The notes under the pieces: generated by a model
What the model was told of the DNA's origin: nothing
Database searches by the model: none
The model's input: only the letters and a program-made list of their open reading frames with translations
Program-made: the position numbers and the translations under genes
From: G963663315 sp963668255
GTDB taxonomy: Bacteria; Pseudomonadota; Gammaproteobacteria; Arenicellales; Poriferihabitantaceae
Direction of reading: 5' to 3'
Assembly: GCA_965116595.1 (NCBI GenBank)
Contig: OZ220708.1
Location: 1,922,001-1,986,000, forward strand
DNA length: 64,000 nt
Part shown: in pieces, positions 55,600 through 64,000 of the stretch
How positions within the stretch are numbered: the first letter of the stretch is position 1
Layout: each line of letters starts with the position of its first letter

Positions 55600-57093
55600 A
55601 TGCCGAAACCAACAAAAATCTGCACCCGCGCATCCTCTTTTGCTACGCCCCCCAATGAATCGGGGCGGGAAGGCCACAAGGTTTCCAATCTGCTTCAAAG
55701 TATCCCCCGGAGCCAACCTGAAGGTCTGCCACAGAACTCCCACAGGCGCCTCGCCACGATGATTGCAGCTCCCGCTTCCGGGCAGGGCAAGACCGTCCTG
55801 ACCGCGGCGATGGCGCGCCGCTTCGTCAATCAGGGTAAAACTGTCCGGGTTTTCAAGATCGGTCCGGACTACCTCGACCCGACCATACTCGAGCTTGCCT
55901 CCCGGCAGCGCGTTTATAACCTCGATTTGTGGATGATGGGGGAATCGCATTGCCGCGACCTGCTGGCCAGGGCGGCAGCCGCAAACGACATTATCCTGGT
56001 GGAGAGCCTGATGGGATTGCATGACAACAATCCCGACAACATGCAACTGGCAAGACGTTTCGGGTTGCCGGTTACCCTGGTGATGAATGTCGCGAAATAT
56101 GCCCAGACCGCCGCCGCCATCGTCGAGGGGCTCAAAAATTACCGGACAGAACAGGCGCAAGGGCAGACAGAAGAAAATCAGGAGGAAAATCAGGAAGGGA
56201 ATCAGGAAGAAAATCAAAACCAGGCGAAGATCACAGCGGTGATCGGCAATTGCGTCGGCAGTGACAACCATGATCGCCTGTTGCGCGAATCGGTCGGTGA
56301 GGACTATGCGGGCAGCATCCGGCGGGATGAGAGAATGGAACTGCCGCACAGGCATCTCGGGCTGGTCCAGGCTGCCGACATCGAAGGGCTGGACCGGCAA
56401 CTCGACCACGCTGCACGAGCGCTGGATGAATTCGGGATCGATGTTCCGCTGCGGCAGGTCGGGTTCCGGGCCGTCCGCCAGATTCAACCCCCCGCCTTGC
56501 TGGCAGGCAGAACCATTGCGGTGGCCTGCGATGCCGGCTTCAGTTTCATTTACCCCGAAAACATCAGCCTGCTCGAATCACTCGGCGCTTGTATCGTTTA
56601 TTTTTCGCCGTTGAACGATGAACCGCTGCCCCGGTGCGACGCGGTCTGGCTGCCCGGAGGATACCCTGAACTGCATCTGCAGAAGTTGTCCGGGGCGCAG
56701 CGCGTAAAAAGCCGCCTCCACGAACACCACCGCATAGGCAAACCGATTCTCGCAGAGTGCGGCGGAATGATGGCCGCCTGTCATGCCATCACCGGCAAGG
56801 ACGGGGAAACCGGGGCAGGATTCGGCTTGTTCGATTCAACCTGCACGCTGAGAGGCAAATTCCAGAGTGTCGGATTGCAGAAAATCGACTATGGATATGG
56901 CGAGATTCGAGGTCACTCGTTCCATCACTCGACGCTTGAACCGATTGACCCGGACCGTGTTGCCGATGGGTTCGGGCAGAAACAGGATGGCGGACAGGGT
57001 GAAGCGTTCTGGCAATCGGGGAAACTGACATTGACCTGGCTTCATCATTACTTCCCGTCCAACCCGCAGGCCATTGCGGCCCTTTTTTCCTGA
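55600..57093 (+). CDS. cobB: Cobyrinic acid a,c-diamide synthase
   Basis: 497 residues. The ATP motif MIAAPASGQGKT starts at residue 54; the first 53 residues look like read-through of non-coding DNA, so the true start is probably near 55759 or an unusual codon just before it. The glutaminase half shows LAECGGMMAACHAI (Cys near 387) and HHYFPSNPQAIAALF. It amidates the a and c side chains of the corrin ring. A Glu/Asn/Gln run (about 189-208) is coded by 15-bp repeats. Confidence 0.9.
   Translation: MPKPTKICTRASSFATPPNESGREGHKVSNLLQSIPRSQPEGLPQNSHRRLATMIAAPASGQGKTVLTAAMARRFVNQGKTVRVFKIGPDYLDPTILELASRQRVYNLDLWMMGESHCRDLLARAAAANDIILVESLMGLHDNNPDNMQLARRFGLPVTLVMNVAKYAQTAAAIVEGLKNYRTEQAQGQTEENQEENQEGNQEENQNQAKITAVIGNCVGSDNHDRLLRESVGEDYAGSIRRDERMELPHRHLGLVQAADIEGLDRQLDHAARALDEFGIDVPLRQVGFRAVRQIQPPALLAGRTIAVACDAGFSFIYPENISLLESLGACIVYFSPLNDEPLPRCDAVWLPGGYPELHLQKLSGAQRVKSRLHEHHRIGKPILAECGGMMAACHAITGKDGETGAGFGLFDSTCTLRGKFQSVGLQKIDYGYGEIRGHSFHHSTLEPIDPDRVADGFGQKQDGGQGEAFWQSGKLTLTWLHHYFPSNPQAIAALFS
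56167..56222 (+). repeat. 15-bp imperfect tandem repeat inside cobB
   Basis: About four units of the type GAAGAAAATCAGGAG/GGAAATCAGGAAGAA coding for E-E-N-Q blocks, inserted between the first domain (LKNYRTEQ) and ITAVIGN. Confidence 0.7.
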
Positions 57094-57102
57094 TCGGAAT
57101 TG

Positions 57103-57221
57103 GACAGCGGACAGCGGACAACCACGGGGGGGCGCCCCTACAACGGCGTTCGCAGGGACAGAGGGTTGTCGTTACGAGTTCGGTTGACGATTGAAATGTG
57201 GATTCCCGCTTCCGCGGGAAT
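57103..57221. repeat. REP-like elements between cobB and glpV
   Basis: GGACAGC units in tandem (57103-57116), then a REP copy ending GGCGCCCCTAC (57117-57141, same family as 35714-35782), then a perfect hairpin ATTCCCGC / GCGGGAAT (57202-57221, loop TTCC). The 322-base gap before glpV also holds the palindrome at 57255 and an AT-rich promoter-like stretch. Confidence 0.65.
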
Positions 57222-57254
57222 GACGAAATGAGGGTGTTTTCATATTAATGGTTA

Positions 57255-57269
57255 CGAAAACTCTTTTCG
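57255..57269. promoter_or_regulatory. Candidate GlpR operator
   Basis: CGAAAA-CTC-TTTTCG is a perfect inverted repeat 147 bases before the glpV start. A similar TTTTTTTCGTTTT run lies at 57305-57317. Half-sites of this type occur in DeoR-type GlpR operators of pseudomonads. Confidence 0.45.
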
Positions 57270-57415
57270 CAGGATTTATTTTCATTTGAAAACAAATATT
57301 CTTTCTTTTTTTCGTTTTAGGCGTGTTAGGATTCGTATAGTTGAGTATCAACAAATTACCGTCCGCCAGGTTCCTGCTGGCCGGGAACGCCATTTACACC
57401 AACGAGGTATCTAAC

Positions 57416-59143
57416 ATGAAAATGAAATCCGTGGTCGCCGCCGCCGTGGCGACATGCATAATCCAGAGCCCCGCGAACGCCGGTACGGCGGAAGCGGAAA
57501 CCTGGATCAATGACGAATTCCAGCCGTCGGCGCTCTCCAGGGATGAGCAGTTGGCGGAGATGGAATGGTTCGTCAAGGCCGCCGAGCCTTTCCAGGGAAT
57601 GGAAATCAATGTGCTCTCCGAGACCATCCCGACCCACGAGTATGAATCCAAGGTGCTGACCAGGGCTTTCGAGGAGATTACCGGCATCAAGGTCAATCAC
57701 CAGTTGCTGGGCGAGGGTGAAGTCGTGCAGGCGGTGCAGACCCAGATGCAGACTGGCCGCAATCTGTATGACGCCTACATCAATGACTCCGACCTGATCG
57801 GTACCCATTCCCGTCTGCAACTGGCGGTGAATCTGTCCGACTGGATGGCCGGCGACGGCGCGGACGTCACCAATCCCGGCCTGGACGTGGATGACTTTGT
57901 CGGCAAATCCTTCACAACCGGTCCAGACGGTAAGCTCTACCAGCTTCCTGACCAGCAGTTCGCCAACCTCTACTGGTTCCGCAAGGACTGGTTTGATCGT
58001 GAAGACCTGCAGGCGAAGTTCAAGGAGATGTACGGATACGACCTGGGCGTGCCGGTGAACTGGTCCGCCTACGAGGATATCGCAGAATTCTTTACGGATC
58101 ATGTGAAGGAAATCGACGGCGTTCGGGTATATGGTCATATGGACTACGGCAAGCGTGCACCGGATCTCGGCTGGCGCATGACCGATGCCTGGCTCTCCAT
58201 GGCGGGCGCTGGCAGCAAGGGCCTGCCGAATGGTATTCCGGTGGATGAGTGGGGTATCCGAATGGAGGCAGGCACCTGCAACCCGGTCGGCGCCAGTGTC
58301 TCGCGTGGCGGGGCGGCCAATGGCCCGGCAGCGGTATACGCCATCCGCAAGTGGGACGAGTGGCTGCGCAAGTATGCCCCTTCGGGCGCTGCGAGCTATG
58401 ACTTCTACCAGTCTCTGCCGGCGCTTTCCCAGGGTAATGTGGCACAGCAGATTTTCTGGTACACCGCATTCACCGCATCCATGGTGGCCCCCATGAGTGA
58501 CGGCAACAATACCGTGGATGAAGAGGGCAATCCACTCTGGAGGATGGCGCCATCCCCGCATGGTCCGTACTGGGAGAAAGGGCAGAAACTGGGCTATCAG
58601 GACGCTGGTTCCTGGACCCTGTTCAAGTCCACTCCGGTGGATCGCCGCAAGGCGGCCTGGCTGTACGCCCAGTTCGTGGTCTCGAAGACAGTGGACGTGA
58701 AGAAGAGCCATGTGGGTCTCACCTTTATCCGGGATAGCTCCATCAATCACGAATCTTTCACCGAGCGCGCATCGAAACTTGGCGGGCTGGTGGAGTTCTA
58801 TCGCTCCCCGGACCGGGTCCGCTGGTCGCCGACCGGTGTCAATGTGCCGGACTATCCGAAGTTGGCCCAGATCTGGTGGCAGCAGATTGGAGACGTGAAT
58901 TCCGGCGCTTTCACGCCCCAGGAAGCCATGAACCGACTGGCTGGTGAAATGGATCAGGTCATGGCCCGGATGCAGGCTGCGGACGAGGCCGCCAACGTGT
59001 ACGGCGGTTGCGGCCCCAGGCTTAATGAGGAGATGGACCCGCAGCACTGGCTGGATCAACCCGGTTCACCCAAGCCCAAGGTCAACGAAAAACCGCAGGG
59101 AGAAACCATTGCCTACGAGGACCTGATCAAAAACTGGCAATAA
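57416..59143 (+). CDS. glpV: Glycerol-type ABC importer substrate-binding protein
   Basis: 575 residues from the ATG at 57416, preceded by GAGG. A signal peptide is visible (VAAAVATCIIQSPANA). The sequence ETIPTHEYESKVLTRAFEEITGIKVNHQLLGEGEVV and the later length and composition (LDQPGSPKPKVNEKPQGETIAYEDLI end) match GlpV of the glpSTPQUV glycerol importer. The gene is first of the cluster, although a hairpin terminator separates it from glpR. The ligand glycerol is inferred from family and gene order. Confidence 0.9.
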   Translation: MKMKSVVAAAVATCIIQSPANAGTAEAETWINDEFQPSALSRDEQLAEMEWFVKAAEPFQGMEINVLSETIPTHEYESKVLTRAFEEITGIKVNHQLLGEGEVVQAVQTQMQTGRNLYDAYINDSDLIGTHSRLQLAVNLSDWMAGDGADVTNPGLDVDDFVGKSFTTGPDGKLYQLPDQQFANLYWFRKDWFDREDLQAKFKEMYGYDLGVPVNWSAYEDIAEFFTDHVKEIDGVRVYGHMDYGKRAPDLGWRMTDAWLSMAGAGSKGLPNGIPVDEWGIRMEAGTCNPVGASVSRGGAANGPAAVYAIRKWDEWLRKYAPSGAASYDFYQSLPALSQGNVAQQIFWYTAFTASMVAPMSDGNNTVDEEGNPLWRMAPSPHGPYWEKGQKLGYQDAGSWTLFKSTPVDRRKAAWLYAQFVVSKTVDVKKSHVGLTFIRDSSINHESFTERASKLGGLVEFYRSPDRVRWSPTGVNVPDYPKLAQIWWQQIGDVNSGAFTPQEAMNRLAGEMDQVMARMQAADEAANVYGGCGPRLNEEMDPQHWLDQPGSPKPKVNEKPQGETIAYEDLIKNWQ

Positions 59144-59160
59144 TCGGGTAGATTGAGGTG

Positions 59161-59195
59161 TGGGCTGTCCTGTCTGCAGGCGGCCCGCATTTTTT
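59161..59195 (+). terminator. Rho-independent terminator after glpV
   Basis: GGGC...CCTG-TCTG-CAGG...GCCC stem-loop (59162-59186) followed by CGCA and a run of T. It may let some transcripts read into glpR. Confidence 0.65.
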
Positions 59196-59232
59196 ATAAT
59201 ATCGAAAACGCCACCATTAAACAGATTCCAAA

Positions 59233-60066
59233 ATGACCGACGTTTCAACCGAAGCGTTCATCAGCGAAAGGCAACGTGCGTTGCTGGCCCATATCCGCAG
59301 TCGCGGCAGTGGCCGGGTGGAATCATTGGCGGATCAGTTCCGGGTCACGCCGCAGACAATCCGACGAGACCTGAACATCCTGTGCAATCGGAATCTGTTG
59401 CAAAGGGTGCATGGCGGAGCGGTGGCCCCCGGCGGCGCTACACCGCGTGAACGGGAACTGGCGAATCTGGACTATGCGACGCGTCTGCTCGTCAATCTGG
59501 AGGGCAAGGAACACATCGGTTGGTTGACGGCGTCGATCATTCCCAATGACGCATCCATGTTCATCAACATCGGAACCACCACTGAGCGGGTGGCTGCCCA
59601 CCTCACCAAACACAGCGGTCTCCTGGTGATTACCAACAATATCAACATCGCCAACACGCTGCGTCGGTCGAAGGCAACCCGGGTAATGACCGCAGGGGGG
59701 CTGGTCAGACACGAAGATGGAGGCATCGTGGGTGATGCCACCGAAGAATTCATCGATCGCTTCAAGGTGGACTACGCCGTGATTGGGTGCTCCGCACTGG
59801 ACGAGGACGGCGCCATCCTGGAATTTGACATACGCGAGGTTCGGGTGGCGCAATCCATCATACGCAACGCCCGTTCCGTAATCCTGGTAGCCGATAGCAC
59901 AAAGTTTCAGCGCAAGGCGCCGGTCAGGCTTGGCAGCCTGGACCAGGTCGACTACTTCGTCAGCGACCAGCCACCGCCGCAAGCCGTTTTGGAATACTGT
60001 CTGGCTAACGACGTTCGCATGGTCAGCAGTGCCCCTGACGCCCCCAACTCCCCCAACGCCGACTGA
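59233..60066 (+). CDS. glpR: DeoR-family transcriptional regulator
   Basis: 277 residues. The N-terminal helix-turn-helix reads RVESLADQFRVTPQTIRRDLNILCNRNLLQRVHGGA (35-70), the standard DeoR pattern. The C-terminal sugar-phosphate domain has NIGTTTERVA and GGLVRHEDGGIVGDATEEFI. By position among importer genes it most likely senses glycerol 3-phosphate and represses glp genes. Its stop is 13 bases before glpS. The C-terminus has a Pro/Asn-rich end (SAPDAPNSPNAD). Confidence 0.9.
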   Translation: MTDVSTEAFISERQRALLAHIRSRGSGRVESLADQFRVTPQTIRRDLNILCNRNLLQRVHGGAVAPGGATPRERELANLDYATRLLVNLEGKEHIGWLTASIIPNDASMFINIGTTTERVAAHLTKHSGLLVITNNINIANTLRRSKATRVMTAGGLVRHEDGGIVGDATEEFIDRFKVDYAVIGCSALDEDGAILEFDIREVRVAQSIIRNARSVILVADSTKFQRKAPVRLGSLDQVDYFVSDQPPPQAVLEYCLANDVRMVSSAPDAPNSPNAD

Positions 60067-60079
60067 GCCGGCTTGTACG

Positions 60080-61147
<1,068 letters not shown>

Positions 61148-61149
61148 AC

Positions 61150-62229
61150 ATGGCGCGCATTGAACTCAAGAGTATCCGCCACAGCTATCCGGCGCCCAGG
61201 GGTGAGGCGCAGGTGTGGGCCCTGGAGGAGTTGAATCAGGTCTGGGAGGATGGCGGCGCATACGCCCTGTTGGGGCCGTCCGGGTGCGGCAAGACCACGC
61301 TGCTCAATATCATCTCCGGCCTTCTCAGTCCGACAGAAGGCAAGGTGCTGTTTGGCGGTGAGGACGTTACCGGCGTAGGCACATCGGAGCGGCAAATCGC
61401 CCAGGTATTCCAGTTTCCGGTGGTATACGACACCATGACGGTGTACGACAACCTGGCGTTTCCTCTGCGCAACCGGGGTGTTCCTGTATCGGAAATCAAG
61501 CCCCGTGTAGAAGAGATCGCGGCGATGCTTGATCTGACTGATACCTTGCACAGGAGGGCATCCGGTCTCACCGCGGATGGCAAGCAGAAAATTTCCCTTG
61601 GCCGCGGCCTGGTGCGCTCGGATGTCAATGTGATCATGTTCGATGAGCCTCTGACGGTCATCGACCCGCACTTGAAGTGGCAATTGCGCTCCAAGCTGAA
61701 GCAGCTCCATAAAGAGGTCGGAGCTACCATGATCTATGTCACCCACGATCAGACCGAAGCGTTGACTTTCGCCGACAGGGTCGTTGTGATGTTCGAGGGC
61801 AAGGTGGTTCAGGTCGGGACACCGGAAGAACTGTTTGAGCGTCCGCGGCACACATTCGTGGGGCATTTCATCGGCTCTCCCGGCATGAACCTGTTGCCAG
61901 CCGCCTGCAAGGACGGTCGGCTGCGGTGCCTGGATCATGATTTCGGACCTTTGCCGGACACCTCTTTGCGCGGCGGAACGTTTGAACTTGGCGTGCGTCC
62001 CGAATTCGTGCGGTTCGATGACGATGGCATTCCTGTTCGGATCAACAAGGTGGATGATCTTGGCAGACACCAGGTTGTGGACGTGGAGGCCGGGGGCGGA
62101 CGGCTGAAAATCATCATCCCCGAAGGCGGCGAAATCCCTGACCGACAGCCTGCGGTTCGTTTTGACCCGCGGCATACCCATTGTTATCTCGACGGCTGGA
62201 TGGTTGACCGGCCCCAGGCGCAGGCATGA
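61150..62229 (+). CDS. glpT: Glycerol-type ABC importer ATPase, second subunit
   Basis: 359 residues. Walker A GPSGCGKTT is normal, but the signature is changed to LTADGKQKISLGRGL instead of LSGGQ. Walker B is IMFDEPLTVIDPHLKWQLRSKLKQLH. It starts two bases after glpS and overlaps the glpP start by 4 bases. Degenerate signatures in one of two paired ATPases are known in asymmetric importers. This glpT is an ATPase subunit, not the MFS glycerol-phosphate antiporter of the same name. Confidence 0.93.
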   Translation: MARIELKSIRHSYPAPRGEAQVWALEELNQVWEDGGAYALLGPSGCGKTTLLNIISGLLSPTEGKVLFGGEDVTGVGTSERQIAQVFQFPVVYDTMTVYDNLAFPLRNRGVPVSEIKPRVEEIAAMLDLTDTLHRRASGLTADGKQKISLGRGLVRSDVNVIMFDEPLTVIDPHLKWQLRSKLKQLHKEVGATMIYVTHDQTEALTFADRVVVMFEGKVVQVGTPEELFERPRHTFVGHFIGSPGMNLLPAACKDGRLRCLDHDFGPLPDTSLRGGTFELGVRPEFVRFDDDGIPVRINKVDDLGRHQVVDVEAGGGRLKIIIPEGGEIPDRQPAVRFDPRHTHCYLDGWMVDRPQAQA

Positions 62230-63089
62230 ACAGGTTCAGCAACCAAAAAGCCTGGTGGCTGGTACTGCCGGTTGTGGCGCTGGTGGCGTTCAACGCCCTG
62301 ATCCCGTTGATGACCGTGGTAAATTATTCAGTCCAGGAAACCTTTGGCAACAACCTGTTTTTCTGGTCAGGCGTGAGATGGTTCCAGGAGGTACTGACCT
62401 CGGAACGATTCCATGCCTCGCTGATGCGGCAACTGGCGTTCACGTTCACCATACTGCTGATCGAGGTCCCACTGGGCATCGCCGTGGCTCTGTGCATGCC
62501 TCGCAAGGGGATATGGGTTTCGGTGTGCCTCGTACTCATGGCGCTCCCGCTTCTGATTCCCTGGAACGTAGTGGGGGCCATGTGGAATATTTTCGCCCTG
62601 CCGGACATTGGCCTGTTGGGCAAAACCATCAACAGCCTTGGAATCGACTACAACTTCACCCAGCAGCCGGTAGCCGCATGGGTAACTACCGTGGTGATGG
62701 ATATCTGGCACTGGACTTCCCTGGTGGCGCTGTTGGCCTATGCCGGATTGTGTTCCATTCCGGATGCTTACTATCAAGCTGCGCGCATCGACGGCGCCAG
62801 TGGCTGGGCGGTCTTCTGGTACATTCAGTTGCCCAAGCTGAAACGGGTCCTGACTATCGCCATACTGCTGCGATTCATGGACAGTTTCATGATCTACACC
62901 GAGCCGTTCGTGCTGACCGGCGGCGGCCCCGGAAATACCACCACGTTTCTGTCCATCGACCTCGTGAAGATTGCCCTCGGTCAGTTCGATCTTGGGCCAG
63001 CGGCGGCCATGTCACTGATTTATTTCCTGGTTGTGCTGCTGGTGTGTTGGGTGTTCTACACCCTGATGATGCGGAACGAGGAGCAGTAA
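62226..63089 (+). CDS. glpP: Glycerol-type ABC importer permease, first subunit
   Basis: 287 residues with six helices. It belongs to the MalF/UgpA-type permeases, with the ATPase-contact loop YYQAARIDGASGWAVFWYIQLP (about 181-202). Start overlaps glpT (ATGA). Forms the pore with GlpQ. Confidence 0.93.
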   Translation: MNRFSNQKAWWLVLPVVALVAFNALIPLMTVVNYSVQETFGNNLFFWSGVRWFQEVLTSERFHASLMRQLAFTFTILLIEVPLGIAVALCMPRKGIWVSVCLVLMALPLLIPWNVVGAMWNIFALPDIGLLGKTINSLGIDYNFTQQPVAAWVTTVVMDIWHWTSLVALLAYAGLCSIPDAYYQAARIDGASGWAVFWYIQLPKLKRVLTIAILLRFMDSFMIYTEPFVLTGGGPGNTTTFLSIDLVKIALGQFDLGPAAAMSLIYFLVVLLVCWVFYTLMMRNEEQ

Positions 63090-63092
63090 TCC

Positions 63093-63899
63093 ATGCAAAA
63101 CCGTACCGGCAAAGCCCTCGTCATGACGATTTACATCGTCTTTTTGATGCTGCCCATCTACTGGTTGGTCAGCATGTCGTTCAAGACCACCAATGAGATC
63201 CTGGGCGTCTTCTCCCTCTGGCCCAGGGAGTTCACCCTGGATAACTACCGAAAGATATTCACCGATCCCATCTGGTACACGGGTTATCTCAACTCCATCA
63301 GCTACGTGGTGATGAATACGCTGATCTCGGTGGCGGTGGCGCTGCCGGCCGCATACGCGTTTTCCCGCTATCGGTTCCTGGGTGACAAACACCTGTTTTT
63401 CTGGCTGCTGACCAATCGGATGGCGCCGCCGGCGGTGTTCGCGTTGCCTTTCTACCAACTCTACTCCGCCATTAACCTGTTCGATACCCATATCGGCGTG
63501 GCGTTGGCCCACTGCCTGTTCAACATCCCGCTTGCGGTCTGGATACTGGAAGGTTTCATGTCCGGAGTGCCCAAGGAACTGGATGAAACCGCCTGGCTGG
63601 ACGGATATTCATTCTGGCGGTTTTTTATCCGCATTTTCATCCCGACAATTGCGGCGGGCATCGGGGTGGCGATGTTTTTCTGTTTCATGTACTCATGGGT
63701 GGAATTGCTGCTCGCCAAGACCCTGACCGCAGTGGATGCCAAACCCATTGCAGCGACCATGACCCGGACCGCCAGTACATCGGGCTATGAACTGGGCTTG
63801 TTGGCCGCTGCCGGAACCCTGACCATCGTCCCGGGCGGGTTCGTGATTTATTTCGTCCGGAATTATATCGCCCGTGGCTTCGCGCTGGGCCGGGTCTAG
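63093..63899 (+). CDS. glpQ: Glycerol-type ABC importer permease, second subunit
   Basis: 268 residues with six helices, MalG/UgpE type. The loop LDETAWLDGYSFWRFFIRIFIP (about 167-188) contacts the ATPase. It follows glpP by three bases and ends 11 bases before glpU. It should not be confused with the glycerophosphodiesterase also named glpQ. Confidence 0.93.
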   Translation: MQNRTGKALVMTIYIVFLMLPIYWLVSMSFKTTNEILGVFSLWPREFTLDNYRKIFTDPIWYTGYLNSISYVVMNTLISVAVALPAAYAFSRYRFLGDKHLFFWLLTNRMAPPAVFALPFYQLYSAINLFDTHIGVALAHCLFNIPLAVWILEGFMSGVPKELDETAWLDGYSFWRFFIRIFIPTIAAGIGVAMFFCFMYSWVELLLAKTLTAVDAKPIAATMTRTASTSGYELGLLAAAGTLTIVPGGFVIYFVRNYIARGFALGRV

Positions 63900-63910
63900 G
63901 GGATCAGTTC

Positions 63911-64000
63911 ATGAGCGACTTATTCGATTTGACCTGGATGGCGTGGACCTGGCCCACGGGCGCGTTTTTCCTGGTGTTGGTGTTTTCCGTGGCTGCGATG
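63911..64000 (+). CDS. glpU: Small membrane protein of the glycerol-type importer, cut by window edge
   Basis: The first 30 residues are visible: MSDLFDLTWMAWTWPTGAFF and a helix start. This is the opening of the small (about 90-residue) two-helix GlpU protein that accompanies the glpSTPQUV importer. Its role is not known; it may help the permease. Confidence 0.8.
   Translation, partial: MSDLFDLTWMAWTWPTGAFFLVLVFSVAAM

Noticed and set aside
55600..55759. Second cobalamin riboswitch before cobB
   Set aside because: A GGGAAGG and a CTGCCAC are visible, but the AACTG and GCCAGGA-ACCTG core elements are missing on both strands.
57356..59059. 567-residue reading frame on the - strand
   Set aside because: It lies wholly antisense to glpV, which has a signal peptide, ribosome site and family match; the antisense product shows no family features.
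62162..63196. 344-residue + frame across glpT end and glpP
   Set aside because: Shadow of glpP in another frame; no domain and poor start.

Overview
The window looks like a chromosomal segment of a heterotrophic gammaproteobacterium. The evidence is housekeeping gene order: yggS-proC-yggT, pyrE, an ampG-type permease, a pitrilysin-family protease, asmA, type I glnA and recQ. I saw no rRNA, tRNA, transposase or CRISPR array. The lineage cannot be fixed from sequence alone.

1-13.4 kb is the most unusual part. The C-terminal half of an N,N-dimethylformamidase-type large subunit is followed by two related small-subunit genes on the + strand. Facing them is a seven-gene - strand operon: a sugar-type periplasmic binding protein, a double ATPase, an unrecognised 211-residue repeat protein, HyuA- and HyuB-type hydantoinase/oxoprolinase subunits, and two oversized RbsC-type permeases. 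The ATPase, the repeat protein and HyuB share a C-terminal tail (an IR-[IV]-[IV]-D-[FY]-D strand, 15-16 residues, then a K-[IV]-[RS]-YF end). In the ATPase and HyuB it sits behind a Pro-rich linker. The repeat protein carries four evenly spaced 13-residue motifs (Y-x3-D-x3-F-x2-LM). I read this as a possible importer-enzyme assembly for a cyclic or N-substituted amide. That is inference, but the shared tail and the repeats are plainly visible.

13.5-22.2 kb: a quinol nitric oxide reductase gene reduced to its two ends by an in-frame internal deletion, a pitrilysin-type protease, pncC, and a polyamine-type ABC importer whose ATPase gene has a one-base frameshift. 22.2-39.4 kb: a ClpP-like membrane protein, a PLP enzyme, pyrE, an ampG-type transporter, yggT/proC/yggS, argC (with a palindromic repeat inside its reading frame), an AsmA protein and glnA. 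Then comes a Fic gene lying between two 64-bp copies of the recQ 3' end, then recQ, which overlaps a small basic-protein gene.

39.6-57.1 kb is a corrinoid biosynthesis region: cobQ-cbiB; a riboswitch-led operon cobH-cobL-cobI-cbiG-cobJ-cobM-cobW-cobN; a NiCoT-type metal transporter with cbiD and cobK; and cobB. CobN is the late-cobalt chelatase, while CbiG and CbiD are typical of the early-cobalt route, so the gene set is mixed. A frameshifted orphan ParD-like antitoxin gene lies here too.

57.2-64.0 kb is a glycerol-type ABC importer locus in the order glpV, glpR (DeoR family), glpS, glpT, glpP, glpQ, glpU; glpU runs off the end. Palindromic REP-like elements are scattered through the intergenic gaps.
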